From Tenacibaculum singaporense (GTDB lineage: Bacteria; Bacteroidota; Bacteroidia; Flavobacteriales; Flavobacteriaceae): DNA of 64,000 nt. Each line of letters begins with the position of its first letter. The stretch's first letter is position 1. Below the pieces are notes generated by a model that ran no database searches, had not been told where the DNA came from, and was given only the letters and a program-made list of their open reading frames with translations. The stretch lies in contig NZ_CP032548.1 in assembly GCF_003867015.1 (NCBI RefSeq), forward strand, positions 3,353,001-3,417,000. Direction: 5' to 3'. Both the position numbers and the translations under genes were made by a program. Shown one piece after another: positions 1 through 8,026 of the stretch.

Positions 1-277
1 GAGAAGCGTTTTGTTCTTTAACAGTTAAAAAAGTTAAGCTACCTCCTATTGCATAAGTTGCAGCTCTTAAATCAGCATTTGACGCTGGGTTTGTAAAATT
101 TAGGTGATGATAATCTTTCATTGCAACACCAATACCTCCCATAGAAGCTTGCTCTACTGTTACTGCCTCAAAATTTTCACCAATACCAAAATAAGAATAT
201 GGCGAAGCACTATTTCTTTGCGCTAATATTGCTGACGTAGTTAGTACGAAAACTCCTAATATAAATCTCTTAATCAT
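1..277 (-). CDS. Outer-membrane protein, N-terminal part (runs off the window)
   Basis: Only the first 92 codons are visible; the gene continues past the left edge. The start is the ATG at 277. It encodes a signal peptide (MIKRFILGVFVLTTSAILAQ) followed by a glycine-rich stretch (SPYSYFGIGENF, SMGGIGVAMKD, NPASNADLRAATYAIGG). Such text is typical of the beta-barrel outer-membrane proteins of the OmpP1/FadL-like type that lie next to coaX in Flavobacteriaceae. The start overlaps the end of coaX by 8 nt, so the two are co-transcribed and probably translationally coupled. The exact family cannot be fixed from the N-terminus alone. Confidence 0.7.
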   Translation of the reverse strand, partial: MIKRFILGVFVLTTSAILAQRNSASPYSYFGIGENFEAVTVEQASMGGIGVAMKDYHHLNFTNPASNADLRAATYAIGGSLTFLTVKEQNAS

Positions 278-1001
278 TCGCTAAATTGTGTATCAAAATA
301 GTATGTAACCCCTCCAAAACAAAATTTGGATGGGCAAATATGACACTTTTTAATTGTTTTGACAAAAAATATGTATCTCCTCCTGTTAAAACTACTGTTA
401 AATCTGGATATTTCTTTTGATATTGTGCTATAATTCCGTCTATTTCATTACAAACTCCATTAATAACTCCTGAATGGATTGAACTTTCAGTATCTGTACC
501 AATAAAGTTTTCTAATTCATTTGCTTCTAGTAACGGTAATTTAGAAGTAAAAGTATGTAATGCCTTATACCTCATGGCTATTCCTGGTGAAATGGCACCT
601 CCTAGATAATTTCCTTCATCAATTATAAATTCATATGTTATACAAGTACCAGCATCCAATACCAATACATTTTGATTTGGATATCTTTTTATCGCTGCTG
701 ATGCTAACGCTATTCTATCTACTCCTAATGTTTTTGGTGTTTTATATAAGTTTTCAAATGGAACTTTTGTGTTTGAATCTAAAAAAACTGGATTCAAGAG
801 TTCAGCTATTTTTTTCGTTTCCTCATCTGTAAAATTAGCTACAGATGACACGATACTATTCGAAATTGAAAAATTTGAAATTATTTTTTTCAGTTCTGAA
901 ATTATATTTGTTTTTTCAAAAGTAAAGACTTCTTTAATAGTATCTATTTCAAAAACAGCCACTTTAACTCTTGTATTGCCTACATCAATAATTAGGTACA
1001 T
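270..1001 (-). CDS. coaX: Type III pantothenate kinase
   Basis: It phosphorylates pantothenate to 4'-phosphopantothenate, the first step of coenzyme A synthesis, in the cytosol. The ASKHA-fold signatures are present: the phosphate-1 loop DVGNTR (6-11), GVDR (93-96) contacting pantothenate, DAGT (116-119) and GGAISPG (134-140). The 243-residue length fits type III enzymes. The reading frame opens at the ATG at 1001, divergent from the tRNA-Phe pair, and its 3' end overlaps the downstream outer-membrane protein gene by 8 nt. Confidence 0.95.
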   Translation of the reverse strand: MYLIIDVGNTRVKVAVFEIDTIKEVFTFEKTNIISELKKIISNFSISNSIVSSVANFTDEETKKIAELLNPVFLDSNTKVPFENLYKTPKTLGVDRIALASAAIKRYPNQNVLVLDAGTCITYEFIIDEGNYLGGAISPGIAMRYKALHTFTSKLPLLEANELENFIGTDTESSIHSGVINGVCNEIDGIIAQYQKKYPDLTVVLTGGDTYFLSKQLKSVIFAHPNFVLEGLHTILIHNLAND

Positions 1002-1054
1002 ATTTCATTTCTTAGAGCTTGTAAATTTACGTTACATTTTTTTAAAGTTTTTAC

Positions 1055-1085
1055 TTTGTATAATTAAAAAACGATTGTATATTTG
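1055..1085 (+). promoter_or_regulatory. Flavobacterial promoter for the tRNA-Phe pair
   Basis: A TTTG (1055-1058) and a TATATTTG (1078-1085, consensus TAnnTTTG) are separated by 19 nt, the spacing typical of Bacteroidota sigma-ABfr promoters. It lies 25 nt before the first tRNA-Phe gene. Confidence 0.7.
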
Positions 1086-1110
1086 CATCCGCTTAACGAA
1101 AGTAGCAACT

Positions 1111-1183
1111 GGTGCCTTAGCTCAGTTGGTAGAGCAAAGGACTGAAAATCCTTGTGTCCCTGGTTCGATTCCTGGAGGCACCA
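1111..1183 (+). tRNA. tRNA-Phe (GAA), first copy
   Basis: This is a 73-nt cloverleaf. The acceptor stem is GGTGCCT/AGGCACC, the D-arm is GCTC-AGTTGGTA-GAGC, the anticodon arm is AAGGA-CTGAAAA-TCCTT with anticodon GAA, and the T-loop is TTCGATT. The T-stem carries one T-T mismatch. CCA is not encoded after the discriminator A. It is identical to the second copy at 1247. Confidence 0.97.
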
Positions 1184-1187
1184 CAAT

Positions 1188-1220
1188 AAAACTCGTAGCG
1201 ATGTTACGAGTTTTATTTTA
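1188..1220 (+). terminator. Hairpin between the two tRNA-Phe genes
   Basis: A 10-bp stem AAAACTCGTA/TACGAGTTTT (1188-1197 and 1205-1214) with a 7-nt loop is followed by ATTTTA. It looks like a partial terminator or a processing hairpin between the tandem tRNAs, because no separate promoter is evident for the second copy. Confidence 0.5.
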
Positions 1221-1246
1221 AAGATGTTACTTTTTAAGCTATGACT

Positions 1247-1319
1247 GGTGCCTTAGCTCAGTTGGTAGAGCAAAGGACTGAAAATCCTTGTGTCCCTGGT
1301 TCGATTCCTGGAGGCACCA
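1247..1319 (+). tRNA. tRNA-Phe (GAA), second identical copy
   Basis: All 73 nt match the copy at 1111-1183, including the five bases before it (AACTG versus GACTG apart from the first). The anticodon is GAA and CCA is not encoded. It is followed directly by a strong palindromic terminator. Confidence 0.97.
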
Positions 1320-1323
1320 CGAT

Positions 1324-1353
1324 AAAAACCCGAACAAATTTGTTCGGGTTTTT
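1324..1353. terminator. Bidirectional terminator after tRNA-Phe
   Basis: A perfect 30-nt palindrome (AAAAACCCGAACAAA and its complement) has A- and T-tracts on both sides. It ends the tRNA transcript on the plus strand and can also end the opposing EEP-family gene. Confidence 0.85.
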
Positions 1354-1400
1354 TAGTTTTAAAAATGAAAAAACTCAGTAATTTTACCAAGCTTCTTTAT

Positions 1401-2378
1401 TTATTTTAACTTAAACTTCATTTCAATAGGTAAATGATCTGATGCTTGTCCGAACTCTTTTAATACAGTTCCGTCTATGTATTCTATAGAATCTTCAGTA
1501 TAAAAAATATAATCAATGCGCTCTACTGGATTTTTTGTATCAAATGTATTTTCAGGATTCTCAACAAAAAAGGCTGCATTTCCTACTCCATCCATTGCAA
1601 ACATTTTTCTAATAATAGCTTCACTATCTCTTGCTTTTGAATTAAAATCTCCTAATAAAATTGTAGGGTACTTATTTTTATACTTATTAAAAAGATTTAA
1701 TACATACTCAAACTGTCTTACTCTAGTTGTTTTATCAAATGCTTCTAAATGTAAATTTATTACTACAACCTCTTTTCCTTCTAAAATAACTTTTACCACT
1801 TGTACCAATCTATCTAAATACAAAGCATCTCTATAAAAAGGGTTATCAGCTACTCGTTCTAAAACTATACGTTCATAATCTTGTAGCTCATATTTACTTA
1901 AAATTGATTGGCCTGAAACTATTTTACCAAAATGCATGCTTGGTGGCCAATATGGAAAAGGTACGTAATGCTCGTCCCAATTTATACCTCTTGCCACATA
2001 ATTGTAACCTAATTCTGCTATTTTTTCTTCTTGGTTTACTTCATAAGATCTCGCTGCATTATAATCAACTTCTTGAAGTGCTATAATATCTGGGTTCACT
2101 TTTTTTACTTCTGTAAGTACCTTTTTTAAATTTGAATCAAATAATTCTTTAGGCTTTGCTATTGCTCTGTTATTTGTCATTCCACTTAAATAACCAATAT
2201 TGTAGGTTACTATACTGTATATTGAATCATTATCAGTTGTACTCGTATACTCATGCGTAATAATTTTAGCATACTCTGCTTCATCCATTGTTGGAGATGA
2301 TGCCCAGAAAAAAAAGATTGCAAACAACCCCAAAACAAGTAGTAAAGACCTTAAGATAATTCTAAAAACTGACTTCAT
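1401..2378 (-). CDS. Membrane-anchored endonuclease/exonuclease/phosphatase family hydrolase
   Basis: A single N-terminal membrane segment (about residues 8-26) precedes a full EEP (DNase I-like) domain. Its metal and catalytic motifs are visible: N60 in TYNIG, QEVD (102-105), NLH (208-210), GDFNS (243-247), RIDYIFY (287-293) and SDHLP (313-317). The topology suggests the catalytic domain lies outside the cytoplasm. The family includes nucleases, sphingomyelinases and inositol-phosphate phosphatases, and the substrate cannot be told from sequence. The gene is monocistronic, divergent from the Spy-like gene and converging on the tRNA terminator. Confidence 0.85.
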   Translation of the reverse strand: MKSVFRIILRSLLLVLGLFAIFFFWASSPTMDEAEYAKIITHEYTSTTDNDSIYSIVTYNIGYLSGMTNNRAIAKPKELFDSNLKKVLTEVKKVNPDIIALQEVDYNAARSYEVNQEEKIAELGYNYVARGINWDEHYVPFPYWPPSMHFGKIVSGQSILSKYELQDYERIVLERVADNPFYRDALYLDRLVQVVKVILEGKEVVVINLHLEAFDKTTRVRQFEYVLNLFNKYKNKYPTILLGDFNSKARDSEAIIRKMFAMDGVGNAAFFVENPENTFDTKNPVERIDYIFYTEDSIEYIDGTVLKEFGQASDHLPIEMKFKLK

Positions 2379-2382
2379 AAAA

Positions 2383-2427
2383 ATTAAAAAAGTGTTAAAA
2401 ACGATTTCAAATTTAAACTTTTTTAAT
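2383..2427. repeat. AT-rich inverted repeat between divergent genes
   Basis: ATTAAAAAAGT (2383-2393) and ACTTTTTTAAT (2417-2427) are perfect 11-nt inverted arms. The pairing can extend inward with one bulged G. The repeat lies between the starts of the EEP hydrolase and the Spy-like gene, so it could be a shared regulatory site or a leader hairpin. Confidence 0.5.
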
Positions 2428-2480
2428 CTGGAACGGTCTTAGAAGCGTAAATAATTAAATAAACCTTAAAATTTAATAAC

Positions 2481-2945
2481 ATGAAGAAATTACTAACACT
2501 CTTGATTTTAGCAGTTGGTTTTACTGTTACTACTCAAGCTCAAAAACGAGATAATACTAAACATAAAGAGTTAAGTACTGAACAAAAAACAGAGTTAGCC
2601 GTAAAAAAATTGACGCTACAGCTTGATTTAACTGAAGCTCAACAAAAGCAAATTAAGCCTTTAATAGCAAAACAGGTTGCGGAGAGACAGAAAATGTGGG
2701 CAAAAAGAAAAGCAATGAAAGAAAGCGGTAAAAAAGCTACAGCTGATGAACGTTATGCTATGAAAAGCCATATGCTAGACAAAAAAATTGCTCATAAATC
2801 TGAAATGAAACGTATTTTAAATGAGCAACAATACGAGCGTTATGAAAAAATGAATGCACGAAAAATGAAGAGGCATAAAAAGAAAGCTACTCATAAAAAA
2901 TATAGAAAAGGAGAACACCATAAAAAGCACCAAGAGGAAAAGTAA
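2481..2945 (+). CDS. Spy/CpxP-like periplasmic LTxxQ protein
   Basis: A clear signal peptide ends at TTQA (20). The mature protein is helical and very rich in Lys and Arg. It holds an LTEAQ motif (50-54) in a segment resembling the LTxxQ repeats of Spy/CpxP periplasmic chaperones or metal-binding proteins. The last 30 residues are almost all Lys, His and Arg (KRHKKKATHKKYRKGEHHKKH), which could bind metal or anionic polymers. Flavobacterial relatives often lie in envelope-stress loci, but no sigma factor is next to this one. A terminator follows 35 nt after the stop. Confidence 0.7.
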   Translation: MKKLLTLLILAVGFTVTTQAQKRDNTKHKELSTEQKTELAVKKLTLQLDLTEAQQKQIKPLIAKQVAERQKMWAKRKAMKESGKKATADERYAMKSHMLDKKIAHKSEMKRILNEQQYERYEKMNARKMKRHKKKATHKKYRKGEHHKKHQEEK

Positions 2946-2980
2946 GTCTAACCTCTTAGTAGATTAGTTTTTGATTGAAA

Positions 2981-3016
2981 AAAAGCTCGATTTTGGAAAC
3001 AAAACCGGGCTTTTTA
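2981..3016 (+). terminator. Rho-independent terminator of the Spy-like gene
   Basis: A 15-nt stem (2981-2995 with 3000-3014, one mismatch and one G-T pair) with a GAAA loop ends in a T-run. It also sits just past the end of the converging gamma-carbonic anhydrase gene. Confidence 0.8.
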
Positions 3017-3025
3017 CTTTTTCAC

Positions 3026-3541
3026 TTACTCTTTAAACCAACTTGAATATTTTACATAATTATTGGCGATTCGATCAATTTCTCCTGAAATGAGTTCTTT
3101 AGAAATATCTTTTACTTTTTTTGCTGGTACTCCAGCATAAATACTTCCACTTTCAATATGTGTATTTTTAGTAACTACTGCACCTGCTGCAATGATAGAA
3201 TTCGATTCGACCACACAATCGTCCATGATAATGCTCCCCATACCTACTAATACATTATCATGTATCGTGCATCCATGTACCAAAGCATTATGACCTATAG
3301 AAACATTATTTCCTATGGTAGTTGGTGATTTTTGATATGTTGCATGTATAACTGCGCCGTCTTGCACATTTACTTTGTCTCCCATTTTTATGTAGTGTAC
3401 ATCTCCTCGAATAACCGCATTGAACCATACGCTACATTCTTTTCCCATTACTACATCTCCTACAATAGTTGCATTTTCTGCAACATAACAATCATTTGGA
3501 ATTTGTGGGTGTTTTCCTTTTACTGGTTTTATAATTGGCAT
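3026..3541 (-). CDS. Gamma-carbonic anhydrase family protein (YrdA/PaaY-like)
   Basis: A left-handed beta-helix hexapeptide-repeat protein of 171 residues. The three zinc histidines of the gamma-class are kept (H66, H84, H89), as are R45, D47 and Q60, so carbonic anhydrase or a related acyl-hydrolase activity is possible. The start is the ATG at 3541 (MPIIKPVKG). A longer frame to 3622 exists but would overlap the LytTR regulator gene by 77 nt, and homologues begin at this Met. It starts 4 nt after the regulator stop codon, making it the third gene of that operon. Confidence 0.88.
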   Translation of the reverse strand: MPIIKPVKGKHPQIPNDCYVAENATIVGDVVMGKECSVWFNAVIRGDVHYIKMGDKVNVQDGAVIHATYQKSPTTIGNNVSIGHNALVHGCTIHDNVLVGMGSIIMDDCVVESNSIIAAGAVVTKNTHIESGSIYAGVPAKKVKDISKELISGEIDRIANNYVKYSSWFKE

Positions 3542-3545
3542 AATT

Positions 3546-4280
3546 TTATTTAAAATATGATAATAAATTTGCTTTTTTAGATGCTGAAACCATAATTTCT
3601 TTCCCGTTTGACAGCACAACACTTCCTCCTTTTCCTTTTTTATACTTTGTTATTTCATTAACGTTGACTAAAAACGATTTGTGCACCCTAACAAAAGAAC
3701 TGTCTTTTAAAGCTTCTTCAAAATATTTCAGTGTTTTACTCACTAACTTTTTAGAATTCTCAAAATAAATTTCGGTATAATTATCATCTGCCTTACAAAA
3801 CAAAATTTCATTGACTAGTACTACCTCAAATCCATCCTGCTGCGGAATCGTAATCTTTCCATTTACTTGATGCGTTGTTTTTGGAGTTAACACAGCGGTT
3901 TCTAACTCATTTTCTTTCTCTTTAATTTCAGTTACAATATTTACTGCTTTAATCAACTCATCTATCGAAATAGGTTTTAGCAAATAATAAGTTGCTTGAT
4001 TGTTTAATGCCTCAATAGCGTAATGATCGTATGCAGTTACAAAAACTGTTTCAAAAGTTTGGTTTTCTACTTTTTCTAACAAATCAAAAGCATTTCCAAA
4101 AGGCATTTCTACATCTAAAAACACCAAATCTAATTCATATTTTTCAATTAATTTTTGTGCTTCTTCAATATTACTTGCTTCTCCTAACAACTCAACATTA
4201 GGACAATATTTAGCTATATAATTTCGTAGAATATCTCTACTGATTTGCTCGTCTTCAACTATAATTGCTTTTATTTTCAT
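3546..4280 (-). CDS. LytTR-family response regulator
   Basis: The N-terminal receiver domain has the acidic pair E9/D10, the phospho-acceptor D56 and the KPIS lysine segment. The C-terminal third (about 140-244) is a LytTR DNA-binding domain (FVRVHKSFLVNVNEI). It starts 2 nt after the sensor kinase stop and is therefore its cognate partner. LytTR regulators bind pairs of short direct repeats; a candidate repeat array lies upstream of the operon at 6576-6629. Confidence 0.93.
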   Translation of the reverse strand: MKIKAIIVEDEQISRDILRNYIAKYCPNVELLGEASNIEEAQKLIEKYELDLVFLDVEMPFGNAFDLLEKVENQTFETVFVTAYDHYAIEALNNQATYYLLKPISIDELIKAVNIVTEIKEKENELETAVLTPKTTHQVNGKITIPQQDGFEVVLVNEILFCKADDNYTEIYFENSKKLVSKTLKYFEEALKDSSFVRVHKSFLVNVNEITKYKKGKGGSVVLSNGKEIMVSASKKANLLSYFK

Positions 4281-4282
4281 TG

Positions 4283-6484
4283 CTAATTTTTGTCTTTTTT
4301 TAGTATCAATGCTACTTTAGTTCCACTTCCATCTTCAAAAGCATCAGAAACCACTACAGATATTTTGTCCTGATACATATCATTTAAAATAGCAATTCTA
4401 TTTTTTATTGTACTCATTCCTTTCGATTTCTGTTTGAGTTGGTTTTTCGTCTTCATTTCTATTGATTTCTCTCTTCCAATTCCATCGTCTTCAATTAAAA
4501 TTGTAACAGAATCATTGTTTTTGGGAAGCATTGAAATTTGAAGTTTTCCTTTTTCTTTTTTGTATCGAAGTCCATGCCAAATCGCATTTTCTATATACGG
4601 TTGCAATAACATTGGTGGAATCGAGTATTCATCTAAAGGTATACTTTTATCTATATTGATATTATAATCAAACTTATCTTTAAATCGATTATGCTCTAAC
4701 TTCACATACAATTCTAATAACTCAATTTCTTTCGTTAACGGTATAAAATCTTCATCTGAATTTTCTAAAACCGAACGCATTAATGCTGAAAACTCTGACA
4801 AATATCGATTCGCACTTCGCTCGTCATTTACTGCAATAAAACTATTTACTGAGTTCAATGCATTGAAAATAAAGTGCGGATTCATTTGCGAACGCATCGA
4901 TTTTAAAGCCAGTAAATTATTGGCTAACTTTTGTTGTTTATTCGTTCTGAACATAAAATACACTAACAAAACCATTAATAAAAAACCTCCGATTAATGAA
5001 TAAATAATCCATTTTTGACGTTTGTTACTTTCCTGAACCAATTGCTGATCTTTATACGCTAAATTTATTTTGCTATCTGCTAGTTCTTTGTCTTTTTCTA
5101 AACTAGCTATTCTATTTTGGTTATCTGAAATTCGCTTACTAAAACGTTTTACTTGCTGAATTTCCTGCTCTTTTCGTGAATACAAAGTATCTACCAATTC
5201 TACATAATCTTGATAGGTTTTTAGTGCTTCCGTGTAATCTCCAACCGTAGCATATACTTCTGATAAACGCTTAGTAGCATCTTTTTGAATGATTAAATCT
5301 TTGTTTTTATCAGCATCTGCAATACTCTTTTTTAAATATGGAATTGCTTCTTCATATTCAGATTTTTGCATGTAGGCATTTCCTATTTTATAGTTGATTT
5401 TTTGTGAAGTAATTGAATCGACCAAAGATTCGTTACTTTCCGCTTCTACAACTATATCATCTGCTTCTTTTAGGCTTTCTTTTCGCAGCTGAATTTCTTC
5501 ATCATATCGCTGAGATCTATTATAAAAATCGGCCACTTTTTGTTGTTCTTTTAACGAGCGTTTTTTGTTTTCTTCGGATGCTAATTTTAATGAGTTTTTA
5601 AAATAACCATCTGCTTTTTGAGTGTTCCCTTGTGCTGCAAAAACTTCTGCCAACTTAGAGTTTAAGTCTGTTATTTTAGGAGTGATTAGATTCTTTTTCG
5701 CAATTTCTAGTGCTTTTTCATAATTAGCTTTTGCTTGATTATAGTTCTTTTGTGCTAAATACACGTCTCCCAATCCTTGATATGCTGTTAAACGCAAGTA
5801 ATTATTTAACACTCCGCTTTGTAAACTTTGTAAATAATTCTGTTCACTACTGCTATAATCTTCAGATAAAAACGCTGCTTTCGCCAATTTTAACCGAACC
5901 CTAGGCGAGTTTACTTCTTGTAAAGAAATTTGATAATTCTCAACCGCTAAATCGTATTGTTTCCAATAAAAGTACACCTCTGCTAATTCTTTAAATACAG
6001 TAGCTCTTTGGCTTTTATTTGGGTTTATCAACAACGTCTTTTCAACAAAAGACAAACTTTTATCAATATCTTTCTTTTTATAAAACTGAACAGAATCTAA
6101 GTATTGTGAATATAAACCTGTTTGTTTTCTTGCACTATAAGAGCTTAGTTTTGATTTTCTTTTAGGTGTAAAACCTTCAACTTCTACCTTTATATCTTCA
6201 TCATCTTTAATCGTATAAAAAACACGATTAAAGTTAGGGTGTGATACTTCCAGTTGACTTCCTGCTGTGGCTTTTACAGTATAGCTTCCCGTTATTTCAG
6301 AAAATCGATATGTTCTTCCATTTACTTCTACACTCGCATCTTTTATGGGACGACTTGTTTCTTTACTCACCACTTGAACTTTTACAGAAAATTCTTTCGA
6401 TAGTTCTTTATCTACTTGGGAATAAATTGATGAAAACTTCAGTAAAAATATAGGAAGTAATAGTATGTAAATAAGTTTCTTCAT
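4283..6484 (-). CDS. TPR-containing membrane histidine kinase (LytS/His_kinase type)
   Basis: The 733 residues comprise a signal peptide, an N-terminal carboxypeptidase-regulatory-like beta domain (about 33-95), a long series of TPR repeats (about 120-430), a coiled coil, one membrane helix (491-512) and a His_kinase domain. The domain holds the phospho-accepting His in NPHFIFNAL (H537), an N-box ENAIWHGL and the G-box DDGIGRE (666-672). The sensor part is periplasmic and probably binds protein or glycan through the TPRs. It is first in the operon with the LytTR regulator and the gamma-carbonic anhydrase. Confidence 0.92.
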   Translation of the reverse strand: MKKLIYILLLPIFLLKFSSIYSQVDKELSKEFSVKVQVVSKETSRPIKDASVEVNGRTYRFSEITGSYTVKATAGSQLEVSHPNFNRVFYTIKDDEDIKVEVEGFTPKRKSKLSSYSARKQTGLYSQYLDSVQFYKKKDIDKSLSFVEKTLLINPNKSQRATVFKELAEVYFYWKQYDLAVENYQISLQEVNSPRVRLKLAKAAFLSEDYSSSEQNYLQSLQSGVLNNYLRLTAYQGLGDVYLAQKNYNQAKANYEKALEIAKKNLITPKITDLNSKLAEVFAAQGNTQKADGYFKNSLKLASEENKKRSLKEQQKVADFYNRSQRYDEEIQLRKESLKEADDIVVEAESNESLVDSITSQKINYKIGNAYMQKSEYEEAIPYLKKSIADADKNKDLIIQKDATKRLSEVYATVGDYTEALKTYQDYVELVDTLYSRKEQEIQQVKRFSKRISDNQNRIASLEKDKELADSKINLAYKDQQLVQESNKRQKWIIYSLIGGFLLMVLLVYFMFRTNKQQKLANNLLALKSMRSQMNPHFIFNALNSVNSFIAVNDERSANRYLSEFSALMRSVLENSDEDFIPLTKEIELLELYVKLEHNRFKDKFDYNINIDKSIPLDEYSIPPMLLQPYIENAIWHGLRYKKEKGKLQISMLPKNNDSVTILIEDDGIGREKSIEMKTKNQLKQKSKGMSTIKNRIAILNDMYQDKISVVVSDAFEDGSGTKVALILKKDKN

Positions 6485-6575
6485 TCTTTATTTCTTACTG
6501 TAAACATACTCACAAAATACCATACAAAAAAACGGTTGTCTCTCTAAAACACTATAAAAAGCAGCCAAAAAACAG

Positions 6576-6629
6576 GAGTTACTCATTTAACTCATTATTT
6601 CCCTAAACGAAATAACCTATTCACTCATT
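6576..6629. promoter_or_regulatory. Candidate operator: GAGTTA-N6-TAACTC plus ACTCATT repeats
   Basis: A perfect 6-6-6 inverted repeat (GAGTTA 6576-6581, TAACTC 6588-6593) overlaps two ACTCATT direct repeats (6581-6587 and 6590-6596). A third ACTCATT occurs at 6623-6629, 33 bp on. The array lies between the divergent kinase/regulator operon and the VWA gene, so it is a plausible binding site for the LytTR regulator or another factor. Function is inferred. Confidence 0.4.
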
Positions 6630-6721
6630 CTGGATTTTTTAAGAAAAAAGTTGGAAGTAGTTTTGAATAGAAATTAGCACCAATCAAACTTTTACCCGAT
6701 TAATAACTAAAAACAAAAATT

Positions 6722-7852
6722 ATGAAAACGCACGCATTAAAAGTATTTTTCTTTTGCTTAGTACTACTAACAGCAACTACGTTTGCTAATGAAAATCAAC
6801 CTACAAAAAAAGCTAAAAAGCAAACCGTAAAAGTTGCATTGTTATTGGATACCAGTAATAGTATGGACGGACTCATTAACCAAGCTAAAGCACAATTATG
6901 GGAGATTGTAAATGAGTTATCGTATGCTAAATGCAATGGTATCACCCCTAACTTAGAAATTGCTTTGTACAAATACGGAAACTCAAACTTATCTTCTAGA
7001 GAAGGATATATCCGACAAGTTTTACAATTCACCAGTGATTTAGATGAGATTTCTGAACATCTTTTTTCTTTAAGCACCAATGGTGGAAGTGAATATTGCG
7101 GGCAAGTAATACAAACATCACTAAATGAACTAGATTGGGGAGCTAATAAACGTGATTTAAAAATGATTTTTATTGCGGGGAATGAACCTTTTACACAAGG
7201 AAAAATTAATTACAGAGATGCTATTACCAATGCCAAAGAAAAAGACATTACCATAAATACTATTTTTTGTGGTGATTATAATCAGGGGATTACTGGAAGA
7301 TGGCAAGATGGAGCTATTTATGGAGGTGGTGATTATATGACCATTAACCAAAACAAACACATTGTACATATTGTAACACCTTATGACAACGATATTATTA
7401 TTTTAAATAAACGTTTAAATGACACCTATATTCACTATGGTTCTTATGGATATTCTAAATACAGTAACCAAGCAAAGCAAGATATGAATGCTGAGAGTTT
7501 AGATGAAGCTGTAGTGGTAAAACGTGCTGTAACTAAAAGCTCTAAACTATATAAAAATGCTGAATGGGATTTGGTGGATGCTTCAGAAGAAAAAGAAATT
7601 GATTATAGCTCTTTAAAAAAGAAACAACTCCCTAAACAGTTACAAAACAAATCTGCTAAAGAGATTAAGGTGTATGTGGAAAAAAAGCGTAAGGAGCGTG
7701 CAGAAATCCAACAAAAAATTCAAGAGTTAAATAAAAAAAGAAAGACTTATGTAGCAAAAAAACAACGTGAAAGTTCTAAGAAGAATGAATTAGAAAGTGT
7801 TATGATTAAAGCCATTAAAAAACAAGCAAAAAAGAAAAATTACTCTTGGTAG
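6722..7852 (+). CDS. Periplasmic von Willebrand factor A-domain protein
   Basis: A signal peptide (1-22) precedes a VWA domain with the MIDAS motif DTSNS (43-47). The VWA domain is followed by a charged, helical Lys/Glu-rich C-terminal region (about 300-376). It probably acts as an exported metal-dependent adhesion or scaffold module; no enzyme domain is visible. It is divergent from the LytTR two-component operon, which may control it. A terminator follows 25 nt after the stop. Confidence 0.8.
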   Translation: MKTHALKVFFFCLVLLTATTFANENQPTKKAKKQTVKVALLLDTSNSMDGLINQAKAQLWEIVNELSYAKCNGITPNLEIALYKYGNSNLSSREGYIRQVLQFTSDLDEISEHLFSLSTNGGSEYCGQVIQTSLNELDWGANKRDLKMIFIAGNEPFTQGKINYRDAITNAKEKDITINTIFCGDYNQGITGRWQDGAIYGGGDYMTINQNKHIVHIVTPYDNDIIILNKRLNDTYIHYGSYGYSKYSNQAKQDMNAESLDEAVVVKRAVTKSSKLYKNAEWDLVDASEEKEIDYSSLKKKQLPKQLQNKSAKEIKVYVEKKRKERAEIQQKIQELNKKRKTYVAKKQRESSKKNELESVMIKAIKKQAKKKNYSW

Positions 7853-7876
7853 TTTTGATTTGGGTTTGGTTAGTTG

Positions 7877-7902
7877 AAGCGGGGTTTTACTCCGCTTTTT
7901 TA
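7877..7902 (+). terminator. Terminator of the VWA gene
   Basis: The stem AAGCGG/CCGCTT (7877-7882 and 7892-7897) is followed by a T-run. Confidence 0.75.
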
Positions 7903-7906
7903 TGTC

Positions 7907-8019
7907 GTCATTCCTAACAACGAGAAGAATCTCATTCAAAGAAACAGTAAATATTTTTAATAAACAGAATCAAAGCCTTTCAGATTTCTCACTTTCGTTA
8001 CACTACAGTTCGAAATGAC
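7907..8019. repeat. Imperfect inverted-repeat element with GTCATT/AATGAC ends
   Basis: This 113-bp intergenic block starts GTCATTCCTAAC and ends TTCGAAATGAC. Inside it, GAGAAGAATCTC near the left end mirrors CAGATTTCTCAC near the right end. The architecture is like that of short non-autonomous dispersed elements (REP or MITE-like) seen in intergenic regions of Bacteroidota. No coding sequence is present. No second copy was seen in the window. Confidence 0.5.
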
Positions 8020-8026
8020 ATTTCGT

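Noticed and set aside
769..1221. Long plus-strand reading frame running from inside coaX across the first tRNA-Phe
   Set aside because: It is antisense to coaX and crosses a clear tRNA; there is no family match and no ribosome-binding context.
3542..3622. N-terminal extension of the gamma-carbonic anhydrase
   Set aside because: The added 27 residues overlap the LytTR regulator and do not fit the family N-terminus; the ATG at 3541 is used.
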